DNA from: Prauserella halophila
Lineage (GTDB): Bacteria > Actinomycetota > Actinomycetes > Mycobacteriales > Pseudonocardiaceae
NCBI RefSeq assembly: GCF_024171895.1
Contig: NZ_JAMTCQ010000011.1
Span: 310,001-374,000 of the forward strand
Length of the DNA: 64,000 nucleotides
Reading direction: 5' to 3'
Shown here: positions 63,427 through 64,000 of the stretch, piece after piece
How positions within the stretch are numbered: the first letter of the stretch is position 1
Layout: every line of letters begins with the position of its first letter
The notes under the pieces: generated by a model
The model's database searches: none
What the model was told of the DNA's origin: nothing
Seen by the model: only the letters and a program-made list of their open reading frames with translations
Translations under genes and position numbers: made by a program

Positions 63427-63773
63427 TCACCCGCTCGTCTCGCCCGACGGCGCCTGCTCGGCGCGCTGCAGGTGTTCGACCAGCATGTCGTCGGCATTCC
63501 GCCGCAGCATCACCTCGACCACGTCGCGAGCAGTCGCCTCCTCGAGCGCGGCCGCGGTGGGCGACTGCTCGGCCGAGTTGTACAGCTCGACGGACTCCCG
63601 GAAGAGATCCTCCTTGGAGCCGAAAGCCGCGTAGAGGCTCGTGGCCGTGATGCCCATGGCCGAGGTGAGCATGCTCATCGAGCGCCCTCGTAGCCGTGCT
63701 CCCAGAACAGCACCATCGCCGTTCGCAGTGCCGCTTCCCTGTCGAAGCGCCGCGGGCGTCCACGTCCCGCCAC
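63427..63773 (-). pseudogene. TetR-family gene split in the helix-turn-helix
   Basis: GTG 63773 (GGAG upstream) opens a TetR N-terminus (RGRPRRFDREAALRTAMVLF) that stops with TGA at 63677-63675 in the middle of the DNA-binding region. The second part (MSMLTSAMGITATSLYAAFG, then SKEDLFRESV) starts at an ATG overlapping this stop (ATGA) in a different frame and itself ends after 83 residues, short of a normal TetR. A one-base frameshift plus C-terminal loss is the simplest view; recoding cannot be excluded. Confidence 0.65.
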
Positions 63774-64000
63774 GACATCACTCCTCGGCCGCTCGATCCG
63801 GTCGACGCGGCGGTTCGACGACCGGCCGCCACGCGCCGGGCCGGCTGTGCCAGGGCATGCCGTGACACAGCCGCGTCGCCTACGTGCGTTCCCGCCGGCA
63901 GGGACGGGCGGCGTGCACGCTCCACGGCGCGCGTCGCGCCCCGGCCATCGAGACACCCGCCGTCGACGCGGGAATCGTGGCCGGCTCCGGCGCGAGCGAC
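63774..64000. other. Window end without a recognised gene
   Basis: A short stem GGCTGTG/CACAGCC lies near 63841-63870. Nothing else recognisable. Confidence 0.25.

Overview
The window is 64 kb of very GC-rich DNA (about 70 percent by eye). It has GTG and TTG starts, ATGA-coupled operons and U-tract-free hairpin terminators. KstR2-type and actinobacterial LexA-type operators are present, and the steroid gene set resembles that of Mycobacterium and Rhodococcus. This points to an actinobacterium; the mix of genes suggests Pseudonocardiaceae or a relative, but the taxon is inference. All calls come from reading the sequence; no database search was run.

Layout. 1-6.6 kb: the end of an intradiol dioxygenase, gdhA, then a small locus of a Cache-domain protein coupled to a FadR/GntR regulator, divergent from a sugar-lactone/alditol-type flavin oxidase and an EutH-like permease. 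6.7-10.3 kb: one stand-alone megasynthase with the order adenylation, carrier protein, alpha-oxoamine synthase, SCP2-like domain. 10.6-15.5 kb: bioQ divergent from bioB-bioA-bioF-bioD, with two abutting BioQ operators between them. 15.5-17.2 kb: a MetP/MetS sodium-dependent amino-acid importer.

17.4-38 kb: a nearly complete KstR2 regulon for rings C and D of steroids (HIP catabolism). It holds fadD3, fadE30, ipdF, fadA6, echA20, ipdC, ipdA, ipdB, fadE31, fadE32, fadE33, kstR2 and several short-chain dehydrogenases, with seven KstR2-like palindromes in the promoters. Embedded in it at 34-36 kb is a KstD-like flavoprotein fused to a complete ketosteroid isomerase domain. 38-52 kb: ring A/B catabolism, with kstD, kshA, kshB, hsaA, hsaB, hsaC and hsaD, a second KstD-like flavoprotein, and a Baeyer-Villiger monooxygenase coupled to an esterase, which looks like a pregnane side-chain module. 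No KstR boxes were seen here. Instead a shared sequence lies upstream of kstD-like, kstD/kshA and hsaA, beside a MarR regulator with two MarR domains in one chain.

53-57 kb: repeat-rich DNA, an SOS-box-controlled DUF222/HNH nuclease gene, a deleted insertion sequence and an IclR regulator. 57-64 kb: two tRNA-Leu(GAG) genes, an M20 peptidase, a DrrAB-type ABC exporter, a MOSC protein, a HIT protein, an alpha/beta hydrolase and a broken TetR gene.

Working together, KstD and KshAB would open ring B, HsaABCD would cleave ring A and release HIP, and the KstR2 regulon would take HIP to central metabolites.
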